Shown here piece by piece: positions 9,590 to 21,111 of a stretch of 64,000 nucleotides of DNA. How positions within the stretch are numbered: position 1 is the first letter of the stretch; every line of letters begins with the position of its first letter. The DNA lies in assembly GCA_033557465.1 (NCBI GenBank), contig CM066040.1, forward strand, positions 328,804,297 to 328,868,296, given 5' to 3'. Made by a program: the position numbers and the translations under genes. Below the pieces are notes generated by a model. The model made no database searches and was not told the origin of the DNA. It worked only from the letters and a program-made list of their open reading frames with translations. The stretch is from Ichthyophis bannanicus. Its lineage: Eukaryota; Chordata; Amphibia; Gymnophiona; Ichthyophiidae.

Positions 9590-10795
9590 TGCGATGGGGG
9601 GGTTGCTGATACTGGTTGCCCCCCCGGTGACCCAGGAAACTGTGGTTCCCGCTGCTCCTCCGTTTATCTTAGTCACCCCTGGTCCCCTTGGAGAGTGCCC
9701 CGGGGTTACTGTCGCAGGAGGAGAGCTCCCTTCTACACCCCAACCTGGGGTCCCTGTTGCTAACTGCTTGGCTGCTGAAAGGGTAGCCTTGGCCCCATTC
9801 AACCTCTCAGGGGAAGAAGAGGAGGTCCTCCTGGCCTCTCGTAGGGTCTCTATGAGATGAGCCTATGCCTTCAAATGGTGCAGATTCTCAGTGTGGTTCT
9901 TGGAACGGCAAGTTAACCCATTCTTGTGTTCTGTGCAGCTTGTACTGCAGTATTTGTTCCACCTGTCGCAGGCAGGACTGAAGTCCAACTCGGTCAGGGT
10001 GCATCCGAGTGCTCTAGTGGCGCACCACTGCCTTATCGAGGGCAAGCCCTTCTCTTTCCAACCCTTTGTGACCCACTTATCTAAGCTCCGTATCCACCTT
10101 CCAGCAGCATAGTGGGACCCCAATATAGTGCTATCCAAGTTCACCAGGGCACCATTTGAGCTCCTGGCTACCTGCCACCTGCAGTACCTCTCATGAAAGG
10201 TCATCTTCCTAGTGGTGCTCATGTCCGCTCGCAGGGTAAGCGAGCTTCAGGCGTTAGTGGCGGATCCACTGTACACAAGGTTCTGTAAGAACAAGGTGGT
10301 GCTCCACACGCACCCCAAGTTTGTTCCTGAGGTAGTGTCCTCCTTCCACCTCATTCAGGAGGTGGTGCTCCCCATCTTCTTTCCACATCCTCACACTAGC
10401 TGGGCAGAGTCCGTACTGCATACCCTGGACTGTAAGAGGGCCCTGTCCTTCTAATTTCAACACACCCAGGGCCACCATAAAGCCTCTCAGCTTTTCATTT
10501 CCTATGATCCCAGTCGGCTGAGGAAGGCGGTGACCAAGCAAACTCTGTCTACTTGGGTGGTGGGCTGCATTGCCCTAACCTATGAGCAGGCTGGGCTCTC
10601 GCTGGAGCACCGGGTCATGGCGCACAGCGTCTGTGGCAAACCTGCATTCTGTCCCTCTGTTGGACATGTGCCGGGCTGCCACCTGGTCTTCAGTCCACAC
10701 TTTCGCAGCTCATTACTCCCTGGAGGAGGGAGTCCTGACAGGACAACACCTTCAGCCAGGCTGTACTCTGTCATCTGTTCAGGGTGTAGGTAACT
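9590..10795 (+). pseudogene. DIRS tyrosine recombinase relic (copy A)
   Basis: Remains of the N-terminal region (FKWCRFSVW, then LQYLFHLSQAGLKSNSVRVH) near 9870-10020. The catalytic core has SARRVSELQALV near 10225 with the first arginine kept. The HxxR box is altered (MAHSVCG) near 10620. Stops in frame, for example near 9857 and 10110, show it is dead. The enzyme family joins circular DIRS DNA to the genome. Confidence 0.75.
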
Positions 10796-10964
10796 CCTGC
10801 CCTCTGACCCTTCTCTCTTCAGGCTACTGAAGTGCTGTTCTGACTGGACACTTAGGTCTCTTGGGAGTTTTTCCTTAAGACTCAATTGCTGTTGCTTACA
10901 GCTCACCTTTTCCTGGTCACCCGTGGCAATTCTACAGGTTTTTTGGTAGCCTGTAGCTAGGGAG

Positions 10965-11312
10965 TCTCATATGTGAGGACTGACTTACTGCTTGTTCCCG
11001 GAGACAGCATAGTTACTCATCTGTAACAGGTGTTCTCCGGGGACAGCAGGAATCAGTTCTCACAAACCTCCCTCCTCCCCGTGGTGTTGCTTCTTATCAT
11101 TTTTGCCCTCTTTAGCTTTGGCATTTGACTGAGGCAAGATGGCAACCTTGGGCGGGAAGGGGATCATGTATGCGTGGTGCATCTCCCAAAGGTTTTCTTG
11201 AAAGCTGGGGAGAAGCTTCCACGCAGGTTTCTGTCGATGTTGATGTCACCAATATGTGAGGACTGATTCCTGCTGTCCCCGGAAAACACCTGTTACAGGT
11301 GAGTAATTACTC
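10965..11312. repeat. Internal complementary region and right terminal repeat of copy A
   Basis: Near 10970-11065 the sequence joins the reverse complement of the element's two ends, with CACCTGTTACAGGTG-like palindromes (TCTGTAACAGG at 11020). The right terminal repeat runs from about 11140 to 11312 and ends in CACCTGTTACAGGTGAGTAA. This is the normal DIRS arrangement that lets a linear RNA template a circle. Confidence 0.75.
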
Positions 11313-11324
11313 TAACCTACAGTT

Positions 11325-12100
11325 ACATGATGCAAGGTTCCACATTTCAAATGGATAGTACGTTTAAAACCTCTGCCCAGCATGTAGCGACAGCCAAGAA
11401 AGCAAATCAACTGCTAGGAATCATAAGGAAAGGAATATAAAATGAAACAAAGGCTATTATAATGTCTCTGTATCGCTCCATGGTGTGACTGCACCTTGAA
11501 TATTATGTGTAATTCTCGTCACCATATCTTGAAAAGAATATAGGAGAATTGGCACAGGTACAGAGAAGAGTGACAAAAATGGTAAAGGGAAGGATATGCC
11601 TATGAGGAAAGGCTTAAAAAGTCAGGATTCTTCAAGTTGGAAAAAAGACGGCTGAGGGGAGGTATGATAGAGGTCTATAAATAATGAAGGGAGTGGAACA
11701 GGTAAACATACAGTAGATTCGCTGTTTACTCCTTCAAAATGTAGAAAGACTAGGGGAGATGCAATGAAACTACAGTATGGTTTATTTAAGACTAATCGTA
11801 GAAAATATTTTTTCTCTCAGTGCATAATCAAACTCTGGAATTCATTACTGGAAAATGTTCTAAAAGCTGTTTGTGTAGCTATTCTCAAAACAGGTTTGGA
11901 TCAGTTCCTGGAGGAAAAATCCATAAACCATTATTAAAGAGGACTGGGGAAATCCACTGCTTACCCCTGGGACAAGCAGCATGGATTGTACCTTTGGGAA
12001 CTCGACAAGTACTTGAGACCTGGAATGGCCACTGTTGGAAACAGGATACTGGGCTTGATGGACCCTTGGTCTGGTCCAGTAGGGCATATATTATGTATGT
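11325..12100 (+). mobile_element. CR1-type LINE 3' fragment
   Basis: A decayed plus-strand copy of the CR1 tail seen intact on the minus strand at 38682-39605. It encodes remains of the CR1 C-terminus and ends with a non-coding tail (GGATACTGGGCTTGATGGACC). Frames are broken. It abuts the DIRS copy A end. Confidence 0.8.
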
Positions 12101-12124
12101 TTTTATTTTTTACTACATGTTTGA

Positions 12125-12159
12125 AATATATATAGTTTTTGGGCTATTATATATATATG

Positions 12160-12194
<35 letters not shown>

Positions 12195-12260
12195 ACACAC
12201 ACACATATATATATATATATATACTTTTACATGTAGCTTTTATATATGATATATATGTTT
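12125..12260. repeat. TA-rich microsatellite
   Basis: Alternating TA runs with ATG, ATGT and ACAC interruptions, following directly after the CR1 tail. Low-complexity sequence with no coding value. Confidence 0.9.
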
Positions 12261-12780
12261 CTGATTTGTATATTGTCCCTTTTATCTTCAGTCTGTTGGC
12301 TGTTATTTTTTAGGCCCCTGATGCAGGTGTATTTGCCGAAAGTTGGCCAAGTCGGGTTCCTAAGAAAGTGTGTTGAAGAAGATTCCTCTGGCGTGGCAGT
12401 GATCCTTCTCTACTCTTTCCCTGTGAAGTTTAGATTTGCATCCTGGGTTAGGCATCTATTAACGTACTTTGTAAAACTTCATTGCTTTTATGCTCATTTA
12501 AAACTTAGCAGTGAGTGATTTGTATTTGTTATCTTGTTCATAATAGGCGATCAGAAGATTGCAAGTTTTTTCTCTGTGTTATCCATGAGCATGTTTGTAA
12601 TACACACTGTCTAGGTGAGTTTGGCATTATTACTGAAATGTTTTGCAGAAATTTGTTCCAGTTTCTATGCGTATCATGAGATTATTCATATGTGAACATT
12701 ATTATATACATTTTCATTTGTCTCCTATGGTTTTCATAAATATAACTATAAACAGACTTCACTTAGGTTTGTTTTGGTTT
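12261..12780. other. Unassigned sequence
   Basis: AT-rich. I recognise no gene or known repeat here. The phrase near 12315-12345 (CCCTGATGCAGGTG, CCGAAAGTTGGCC) is mildly like Penelope 3' tails but is too weak to call. Confidence 0.4.
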
Positions 12781-12789
12781 ATTTATAAA

Positions 12790-12935
12790 AATAATAAACT
12801 CCAATCAAGGAGATCTCAAAAAGAAAACCCCTATCAAATTTTTTACAAAGATTTTTTAGGACCATTTAATATTGGCCATGCACTATAGCTAAAAGCTGCA
12901 TGAGGTTACCAAATTAATGTGCTGTATTCTCATCA
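12790..12935 (+). repeat. Dispersed repeat X, copy 1
   Basis: Matches the reverse complement of about 34160-34310 over more than 100 bases with small gaps, including AATATTGGCCAT, AAAAGCTGCATG and ACCAAATTAATGT. Family unknown. Confidence 0.65.
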
Positions 12936-12957
12936 ATGGTCCAAATATCCATCATAT

Positions 12958-13330
12958 TAATACTACTACTACTACTACTGATCGTATGTATAGCGCTACA
13001 AGGCATATGCTGTACAGAGACATATAAAAGACGGTCCCTGCGGCAATATTTCTTTATAGAAAGAGTGGTAGATGCATAGAATAGTCTCCCAGTGGAGGTG
13101 GTAGAGATGAGGACAGTATCTGAATTCAAAAAAGCATGGGTCAAACAGAGGATCTCTAAAGCAAAAAAAGGGGACTGTTGTAGTGGTTGATATGGAATGG
13201 CAGACTAGATAGGTCATGTGGTCTTTTTCTGCCGTCATGTTTCTGTTTTTCATCAGGGCTTACAATCTAGTGAAACAGACAACTCAATAGCTAGGGACAG
13301 GGATATATCTAGGGGAATGGTAAGTACACA
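12958..13330. mobile_element. TAC-repeat-headed element split by a CR1 3' end
   Basis: A run of TAC triplets and the phrase TAGCGCTACAAGGC... resume after the insertion as GCTTACAATCTAGTGAAACAGAC. This matches a common vertebrate LINE-type tail. Between them, 13036-13253 is a CR1 3' end of the same family as 57760-57975 (GTGGAATAGTCTCCCAGTGG-like block, then TTTTTCTGCCGTCATGTTTC). The CR1 tail is the later insertion. Confidence 0.65.
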
Positions 13331-13389
13331 CATAGTTGGAGAGCAGGTGACTATGTGAATCAGATCCAAAAGCAATCTCAAAGAAGTGA

Positions 13390-13545
13390 ATTCCTTTTCG
13401 TCCCTCCAGTCCAGTCCTGGAACCTCAGGGTTTTAGCACCTCCTCCAGCAGCTTTGGAGACTGAGCACGTCATCTCTTTTGATGACACTGGTATAAGTAG
13501 GCAAGGACTGCCTCTCCACTCCAGTAGTCTCAGTCTCCAAGCAGC
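13390..13545 (+). repeat. Left inverted terminal repeat of E1
   Basis: Matches the reverse complement of 19145-19290 closely (CACCTCCTCCAGCAGC, GACACTGGTATAAGTAGGC). The outer edge, with CCAGTCCAGTCC, is repeated in inverted form at 18730-18750. Confidence 0.9.
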
Positions 13546-14391
13546 TAGAGAGGTGGTGAGCCTGTAGTAGGGCTCCGGGACAACAACTGAGGAGAATTTT
13601 TAGGTTATTAGGCAAGAGGAGTTGAGAGTCCTAAGGGGTTGTAGGGCTGTAGAAGAGCTGGTTTGCCTCCTTCTTCCCTTCCTTTAAATCGATTGTGTGG
13701 TGGTTTTTTTTGCAGCACCCCCCCCCCCCTTGCACTACCTTTACGGGGCAGTCATTCAGGATTCCGGTGGGGTTAACCTCCCTGTTCCCGATCCCGCCTT
13801 AACGGGTGAGGAGCAGGTGGAAGGCACAGCAGACAGCGAGCCTGCCTTCTCCAGGCGGCCAGACCGCAGGAAAGTGACCTGGATCGATTCTGCGGCAGAG
13901 CCTCTCCTCCCCCGTGCCGAAGCTGTGTTTAAGGCTGAGCACGGGAGTGGGATCAAGGTGACAGTCTTGGCAAAAGGTAAGAGACGGGAAGTAGTTTTGA
14001 CTTTGTTGGGTGTTCTGAGATGTCGGAGCCTCAGGCGCTTCAGGTGCGGCGGGCAATCCGGAGGTCTAGCGTGCAGGCTGCGCCGCGTGGTGTTTGCACG
14101 GGAAGTGCAGCCGGCATTGATTTCCTGCAGAGAGGTTGCTGACTATCCCGCCAAGTTCTTACAGTTGCCCAAAGGGTTTAGAAGCCCCGTTTAGGCGAGG
14201 GGGTGCCCTGTTGAGGTTCGGGCAGTATTTGTTTAAAAAAAAACAACAAAAAAAAAAACCCTTTTATTTTCTGGGGCACGGCTGTGCACAGCTGGAAAGG
14301 CTTGTGTATTTTCTGGTTTCTTTGTGTAATTACAAGTTTCTTAGTTGGTGTTTTGGTTTTCGCGTCTGCGCGGTATAGCCGCTGGGCTATA

Positions 14392-15890
14392 ATGCCTACT
14401 AGGCCACAGTGTTTAGTGTGTGGCACTAGACGAGGGACAGTTTCTGATACGGGGATGTGTAGAGGTTGCACGCAGTAGGCTGCCTTAATGGAGCAGGCAC
14501 GGGAAGAGGAGGCGGAGGGGCAAAAGATTGCCTCTCAGGGCCAGCTGGAGGCCCTAGCCCCTACTTTATCTCCCCCGGAGCCTGTAACTGGGCCATCCTC
14601 GGCACCAGAGCCGGCGCCTCAGCGAGTACAGGGTCAGGCGGTGGGACCGTCTATGTTCCCTCCTGATTCTCTTGCTTCATCAGGCTTTCTCTTTGATATA
14701 GCTGAGGGCGGTTGCCTCTTCCTCAGGGGAGCAGGGGGATAAGTGGCCGGGAACCCCTATTACAGTGGGAGCTAGCGGTGCCCCTTCAAAGAAGAGAAGA
14801 GTATTGGACGACAGACTGGCGAGGCCAATGCCTTTATAGGGCTTGGAGTCTGCAGATGGTGATCTCGAGGGGGATTCGTTGGAGGAGTTAGAGGAAGGTG
14901 AGCTGGCAGACCCGGAGCAACAGGCTAGAGTAGTCAGAGTGTTTAGACGGGAAGAGTTGCCAGCATTGATTGCTGAAACACTTAAGCCTTTGAACATGCC
15001 TTCCGCTGTTCCAGCAGCAGAGGACACCTTAGAAGACCCGTTGTTACAGGCCATCTGTATGACTCAAAGGGTGTTTCCGATACACAGAGTGGTGCGGGAC
15101 ATGATTTAGGAGGAATGGAATCTGCCTGAGATGGGTCTTAAGGGGTCTAGAGCGATTGCCCGTCTTTATCCCTTGTCAGATCAGGATAGGGATCTATTTT
15201 GCTTGCCAAGGATCGATGTGGCAGTGTTGGCTGTTACCAAGAAGACGGCGATTCCGATCGAGGGCAGCGCCGCTCTAAAGGATAGTCAGGATAGAAAATT
15301 GGATACATTGTTAAAGCAGGTTTTTGACATCAGCACCCTCTCAATGCAGGCTTCTATCTCTGGGGTGTGGGTAGCTAAAGCCTGTCTGCGTTGGTCACAG
15401 AGGCTGCAGGGTGATCAGATGGGAGAGCAGATCGAAGAGGTAGCCCGTTTGGAGTCGGGAGCCACCTATCTGACGGACATTCAAGATTGATCTTATCAGG
15501 GGGCTCTCAAAGAGTATAGCTTCGGTTGTGGCTTCTCGGCGGTATTTGTGGTTGCGCAGCTGGTCAGCTGACAGTTCTTCAAAGGCTCACCTGAGCAAGC
15601 TGCCCTTTAGAGGGAAGCTTCTGTTTTGAGAAGATTTAGACAAGCTAGCCAAGGACCTTGGGGAATCCAAGGGGGGTCGCTTGCCTGAAGATAAGCCGAA
15701 GCAAAGCCGACAAAATCCGGTTCCCAAGGGGTCAGAGAGAATTTCGAAGGTTTCGTTTGCCTCGTTTTGGTTTTGGTCCGTTTCAGAGGGGCAGGTTTCC
15801 ATCTAGGGGCCAGGGATTTCGAGGTTTTCGAGGAGCAGGCAGGGGTTTTGTGGCAAACTTGTCCTCGAACCTTAGAAAAGCACAATGAGA
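14392..15890 (+). pseudogene. DIRS Gag relic of E1
   Basis: Begins with a Cys4 zinc-ribbon-like motif (CLVCG and CRGC, 14411-14472) that parallels the N-termini of the gag frames at 27403 and 39606. A Glu/Pro-rich stretch follows, then a helical middle part with RIDVAVLAVTKKTAIP near 15206-15250. The basic tail near 15730-15850 is rich in RG and RF repeats (FRGFRGAGRGF). Several stops and a frameshift break it, so it is not functional. Gag would package the element's RNA in the cytoplasm. Confidence 0.7.
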
Positions 15891-15909
15891 TAAGGGGGAC
15901 TCAGGTGGG

Positions 15910-17650
15910 ATGCGAACCTGTAAGAGGGACCAATGGGTGTTGGAGGTCATTCGAGACGGATATGCTCTAGAGTTCCAACGGCCAGTGGTAGACTCATTTG
16001 TTCAGTCCCCTTGCAAGGCGCGGTTAAAGCGTGTTGCAGTTCAGGAAACCTTAGACAGGCTTCTCAAGCTCAAGGCAGTAGTGCTGGTGCTGTCGATACT
16101 CCATATATTTCATGGTTCCAAAGAAAGACGGAGCTTTTCGACCCATTTTGGATTTAAAAAGGATAAACCGGTGTCTCCGAGTGGCTCATTTCCATATGGA
16201 GACCCTGCGCTCTGTGATTGTAGCTGTCAGGGAAGGAGAGTTTCTCACTTCCCTGGATCTGACGAAGGCTTATCTGCACATTCCGATTCAGTGGGAGCAT
16301 CAATGGTTCTTCGGTTTGCGGTACCCATGGGGCATTTCCAGTTCAGAGCATTGTCGTTTGAGCTGGCCACGGCGCCACGGACCTTCACCAAGAATAATGG
16401 TAGTGGTGGTGGCGGCTCTCCGCAAGGAAGGAGTGTTAGTTCACCCCTATTTGGATGATTGGTTAATTCGAGCAAAGTCAAGGAGCAAGAGCAAATCGGC
16501 CACGGCCCGGGTGGTGCAGTTGCATCACAGCCTGTGTTGGGTGGTCAACTTAACCAAAAGCAGGCTGATGCCATCGCAGAGTTTAGAATATCTTGGGGCT
16601 TGGTTCGATACGGCCCAGGGGAGAGTCTTTCTTCTGGATCTTCGTGCGCAGGGGCTGAGGAAGCTCGTCCGCAGATTTCTGGGCGAGAGGGCCTCCACGG
16701 CCCGGCAGTATCTACAGTTGCTTGGGACGATGGCAGCCGCACTCGAGCTAGTTCCATGAGTAGAGGGTTCTGCTTCGGAGATGGTTGCATCAAACAGACT
16801 CGCTGTCTCAACGGCTTCCTTGTCCACCGGAGGTGAGCCGAGGGCTACAATGGTGGCTGCTTCCAGGGCGCCTGGAGAAGGGAATGCCATTGGAGACTCC
16901 GGCCTGGAGACCATTGACAACGGATGCCAGTCTAATGGGCTGGGGAGCATATTTCGAAGGCCGTTTGGCACAGGGTCAATGGACAGCGGTAGAAAAGGAA
17001 TGGTCCATCAACTGGCTAGAAATAAGGGCAGTAGCCTTAGCTTTCCAAGCGTTTCAGCCGTGGTTGCGGCAGGCAGCGGTTCGAGTGCTGTCTGACAATG
17101 CAACCACGGTGGGCTACATCAATCATCAGGGCGGCAAGAGAAGGTGTGGTCTTAGAAGCAGAGGCAGGTCTGCTGTTGTATTGGGCCGAGCTGAACCTGC
17201 TCGCGCTGTCGGCTCAGCATGTGGCAGGGGTGGACAATGTAGAGGCAGATTTTTTTGAGTCGATTCAAGGTGGATCCAGGAGAGTGGGTGCTCCACCCGT
17301 ACGTGTTTGCGATGATTACGAGGCGCTGGGGGACACCGATTATGGATCTTTTGGCAAAGTTTGAGTCGGAAAAAGCCTCTTGGTTTTACAGCAGAAGGCG
17401 AGAGAGGATGTCAGAAGGCCTAGAAGCTCTGATGCAGAGGTGGCCAGTGGAAGGGCTCGTATACGTTTTTCTGCCTTGGGCTCTAATAGGGCGCGTGGTT
17501 CAGCACATAGAGAGAATGGTGGTTCTCATTGCACCGGATTGGCCAAGAAGACCGTGGTATGTGGATCTGGTTCGGCTTCTGGTGGACAGTCCATGGCGGC
17601 TCCCATCACGGGAGGATCTGTTGATTCATGGGCCGCTCCACATGCCGTAG
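15910..17650 (+). pseudogene. DIRS RT/RNase H/methyltransferase-like relic of E1
   Basis: RT block VPKKDGAFRPILDLKRINR near 16113-16170, active site YLDDWLIRAKS near 16449-16480. RNase H-like block TTDASLMGWGAYFEG near 16915-16960, then SDNATTVGYINHQGG near 17090-17130. A DIRS-type methyltransferase-like tail follows near 17340-17570 (MDLLAKF, LIAPDWPRRPW). The RT part is split by two shifts between 16260 and 16450, and RNase H by one near 17140. No methylase activity is claimed. Confidence 0.8.
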
Positions 17651-17673
17651 GTGAGTAGGTTCTCGCTTACGGC

Positions 17674-18700
17674 TTGGCTCTTGAAAGGGCACAGATGAGA
17701 GCCAGGGGATACTTGGCCGCAGTTATTTCCACGTTGCTAAAGTCTAGACGGAGGTCTTCTTCGTTGGCGTATGTGAGAGTCTGGCGCATTTTTGAAGCGT
17801 GGTGTGCAGACAGTTGGGTGCGTCCTTCGTCAGCTTCTATTTCACAGATTCATTCCTGCAGGATGGTTTTGAAAAGGGTCTGGCAACTAGTTCTTTACGA
17901 GTTCAGCTAGCGGCGCTTTCTTGTTATCGGGGAAAGATTCAAGGTGAAGCGTTGGGGGCACACGCGGATATTAAAAAGTTTCTAAGGGCGGTGTTGCTCA
18001 TTCGGCCACCACACAGGATGACGGTTCCTATTTGGGATCTGAATTTGATGCTGGAAGCGTTGGTTAGAGAACCTTTTGAGCCGTTGGGTAAGGTTTCGTT
18101 GAAAGACCTGACTTTAAAAGCGGTGTTTTTGGTGGCCATTTGTTTGGCGTGTAGGATTTTGGAGTTGCAGTCCTTGTCTTCTAAGGAGCCTTTTCTTTCT
18201 TTCTCTGATCAGAAGGAGGTTTTGCACCTGGTACCTGCTTTCCCGCTCAAGGTTGTTTCGATGTTCCATGTCAGCCAGGTGGTTTCGTTGCCGGTGTTCA
18301 ATGAAAATGAGAGCACTGCAGCTGGGGGGGGAAGTTGCGTCTCTTGGATGTTCGCTAGACACTCAGAAAGTATCTTCGTGGTACAGCGTCCTTCCATAAG
18401 TCGGACAGGTTGGTTGTGTTATTTGGAGGTCCTAGGAGAGGAGAAGCAGCGGCTAAGTCTTTGATTCCCAGGTGGCTCAAAGAGGCACCCGAAGGGCTGA
18501 GGGCGCATTCGACTAGAGCACAGGCTGCAGCTTCCTAGGCAGAATTTAGTTTGGTGCCGGTAGTGGATATTTGCAGGGCAGCGACTTGGTCATCTTTGAA
18601 TTCCTTTGTCAAGCATTACCGTCTGGATGTACAGGTAGCGGGTGATGTTCGGTTTCGATCAGCGGTGCTTCAGGCTGGTCCAGCAGGTCCCTCCTGTTGA
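17674..18700 (+). pseudogene. DIRS tyrosine recombinase relic of E1
   Basis: The N-terminal core-binding part is near 17740-17960. The first catalytic arginine sits in CRILELQSL near 18150, the HSTR box near 18508-18520, and the tyrosine in KHYRL near 18610-18625. Two shifts (near 17860 and 18330) and a TAG near 18536 break it. The catalytic residues survive, so decay is moderate. Confidence 0.8.
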
Positions 18701-18724
18701 TATTTACTGCTCTGTTACATCCCC

Positions 18725-18825
18725 AGAGGTTCCGGGACTGGACTGGAAGGACGAAAAGGAAGGTGAAATTAGACTTACCTGCTAATTGTTGTTCCTTGAG
18801 GGACTCCAGTCCAGTCCCGGATCCC
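18725..18825. repeat. Internal complementary region of E1
   Basis: Left half equals the reverse complement of the element's left edge (GGACTGGACTGGAAGGACG). Right half equals the reverse complement of its right edge (CTTACCTGCTAATTGTTGTT). The two are fused near 18759, so the site is a copy of the circle junction. Confidence 0.85.
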
Positions 18826-19144
18826 TCCCTGGGTTCCTGTTTTGGATTGCAGCCTGAAGCGGGTTAACTCTGAGATTAAGATAAAGGTTCCATTTCTTGG
18901 AAGAGCAATCCATTGGGTTACAGGTGGGGATATGAATAGGTTTGCTGTCCTCAGGTGGAAAGATGGGGGCATACCGATGCAGAGGTATACTACTACATAG
19001 ATTTCCTTCCGGGGAAACTTAGTTAGAGTTAGAGTTTTTAAGTTAAGATTTCGGTTTAAAATAAATAAATAAATAAATAGAAATGGTTGTGGTTATACTA
19101 GCTACTTATTTGTTGCTCTGGTGAGTCTGCTTTGTCAATAGGTA

Positions 19145-19308
19145 CTGGAGTGGAGAGGCGGTCCTTGCCTACTTATACCAGTGTCATAAAAAGAGATGAC
19201 GTGCTCAGTCTCCAAAGCTGCTGGAGGAGGTGCTAAACCCCAGAGGTTCCGGGACGGGACTGGAGTTCAAGGAACAACAATTAGCAGGTAAGTAATTTCA
19301 CCTTTTTA
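19145..19308 (-). repeat. Right inverted terminal repeat of E1
   Basis: Inverted match to 13390-13545 with a distinct outer end (CAACAATTAGCAGGTAAGT) that is repeated in inverted form in the internal complementary region. E1 ends near 19308. Confidence 0.9.
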
Positions 19309-20079
19309 GCTTGGATATGAAAAGGGCCAGAGATGAAGCTTAATGTACCAACTCTGGTAGTTTGTTCCAGGTATTAGGAAGCAGCAAGGTGAAAAGATTA
19401 ATATGCACTTTTTAACTCAAACCCAAATGCAATCAATCTTCTGTTCAATTCATACAAATCTTTAAGTAAAATATAAACGGTTTCTTCAACACACTCTTCT
19501 CATAAGTTGCATAAAGTTAATCAAGTTACTATCCCAAACTGCAGTTTATTACCTAGTTTATTGATAATCCAGCCTTTAGACAATATAGGAAACAACTCTA
19601 GAATTGTAAATAATAATTTTTTTCCACTCAAACCACGTAAGTGGTAGCCAGCCCCTTTTATGTCATTCCCCCTCTTCCACCCCACTTACCCGCTGTGCTT
19701 TTGTGACGAGTGAACAAAAGGCACCAGGCTCATATTTCGCTAAAGAATAGTGGAGGTTATTAAATGGTTGCAGCATAACATAGTCAATCAATAAATGTAT
19801 CGTCATACTTAAACAACCTTATCAACATAATCAATAATTGAACTTTACATGCTTAACTTCGCTTAACTGGCCACAAGAGTCACACAGCGCATACCGATGA
19901 AAGTTGAGCTATAGAAGCCCCTTTTTCTGACACCTAGATCATGTACAGCAGCATATAGCCATATATTCAAGCCGGGAGAAAAACGAGGGGAAGCTGCCAT
20001 TGAAGCACCTCCTCTTGCCCTTTTTCCAAGTCCGCTGCAACTCTTACTTCCATAAATACGACTTATGAGTCTAGCCTAT
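19309..20079. other. Unassigned sequence with repeat X, copy 2
   Basis: The stretch 19385-19500 matches the reverse complement of about 34020-34190 (ATTCATACAAATCTTTAAG, GGTTTCTTCAACACA). The rest is AT-rich and unrecognised. It may include the 3' non-coding end of the Ngaro-like element to the right. Confidence 0.5.
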
Positions 20080-20229
20080 TAAAGGTCAGGACCCCTATCC
20101 AACCCTGCTTGCGATGATGGAATGTAGCCCTCCCCCCACCGCCATCCAAGCAGGTGGGGGATACAGGATATGCTAGCCTTGCTGCGAACGTGATAACTCA
20201 GATGACAGAAGGACAGTTGTTTAAAAGGC

Positions 20230-20915
20230 GCTCTCATCCTTTGCTTAATCCTATGGCTGTGTGCTCGGTCTCTGGCCACCAAAATCCCTGCCACACCCCT
20301 AGATAGCAAATCTTCACTCGTCGAGGGGCCCTACAAAAGCTCAGCTGCGGCCATCCTTGACCAGCATTCTCAACCGTGTCTTGTAATGTGTAAAGGAACA
20401 CATCCAGGCCTACATCAGACAAGTGTGTGCCATCTGCTTGGTACACTCCAGGGCAACTTTCGGAAATAAGGTCATGAGTGATACTGCACCCCCTGATGGC
20501 TTCCATAAACCTGATGGCTTCCATTTGTTAACCTTCTTTCTAGTTTTTTCTATGGCCCAGTTTGACCTCTCCCCCCTCCAGACCCTTTGTGGTATGATGT
20601 GAGACCAGACCAGGTGTATGCCGGGGAATATGTCCGCCAGCACTGGGAAATCCCTCTGAATCTTTTTAATCAACTCGACGCTGTATGTCCCTGCCAAATC
20701 ATTACCTCCCAGATGCATGATCAGGGTCCAGGGAGAAGCATAAGTTCTCCTCTTGTGCAATAAGGCCCGGGACTAGCTGGTCCCAAATCATACTTTGAAT
20801 GCCCATCCATACCACTGACACTTCAGCGCTAGACAACTCCAGATTGTGGCCTTGAGGTCTAATCCATGTTCTTCTCTGTGCCCCATGCACGTATGAATGG
20901 CCGCATATCCACACT
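20230..20915 (-). pseudogene. SGNH/GDSL-type hydrolase of the Ngaro-like element
   Basis: Block I reads CGHSYVHGAQRR (active serine in GHS) near 20880-20910. Block III reads HLGGNDLAG near 20690-20715. Block V reads DGTHLSDVGLDVF near 20393-20435, giving the Asp/His pair. These are the marks of SGNH esterases. Frames shift between blocks I and III and between III and V, and a small tandem duplication (GATGGCTTCCAT units, 20496-20527) adds a break. Its job in the element is unknown; hydrolysis of a lipid or ester is only inferred from the family. The MITE at 20949 sits just upstream of block I. Confidence 0.75.
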
Positions 20916-20948
20916 TCACGGGGGCCTCGGGGGTGTCAGTACCTAGGT

Positions 20949-21111
20949 CAGTAGTTCTCAATCCAGTCCTCTGGGACCCCCAGGCCAGTGAATATGCATG
21001 AAATAGATCTACATGCACTGCTTCCATTTATTTATCTCATGCATATTCATTGTGGATATCCTGAAAACCTGACTGGCCTGGGGGTCCCAGAGGCTGGGTT
21101 AAGAACCACTG
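20949..21111. mobile_element. hAT-type MITE, 163 bp
   Basis: Ends are inverted: CAGTAGTTCTCAA at the left and TTAAGAACCACTG at the right. They are flanked by an 8-bp duplication, ACCTAGGT (20941-20948) and ACCTAGGG (21112-21119), one base apart. Size, end sequence and 8-bp duplication fit hAT transposases. Non-autonomous, no frame. Confidence 0.85.

Larger units (their letters stand above)
7466..11312 (+). mobile_element. DIRS-type retrotransposon copy A (decayed, left part missing)
   Basis: Holds RT/RNase H and tyrosine recombinase remains in the order of copies B1 and B2, followed by an internal complementary region and a right terminal repeat. The left terminal repeat and gag are absent here; they could lie left of the window if the L2 inserted into this copy. 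Many stops and shifts show it is old. An L2-like fragment interrupts it at 8885-9585. Confidence 0.85.
13390..19308 (+). mobile_element. DIRS-type retrotransposon E1, structurally complete
   Basis: About 5.9 kb. Inverted terminal repeats lie at both ends. Gag, RT/RNase H/methyltransferase-like and tyrosine recombinase regions follow in that order, with an internal complementary region near 18725-18825. This is the classic DIRS plan. All three coding regions carry stops or shifts. The terminal sequences differ from those of copies A, B and C, so this is a separate lineage. Confidence 0.9.

Noticed and set aside
13697..14194. 165-codon frame as a gene
   Set aside because: Lies in the leader of E1 before gag, has a C-run and low-complexity start, and shows no family motif.
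20234..20914. Hydrolase blocks as a host esterase gene
   Set aside because: Position after recombinase and RNase H on the same strand fits the Ngaro-like element; frames are broken.
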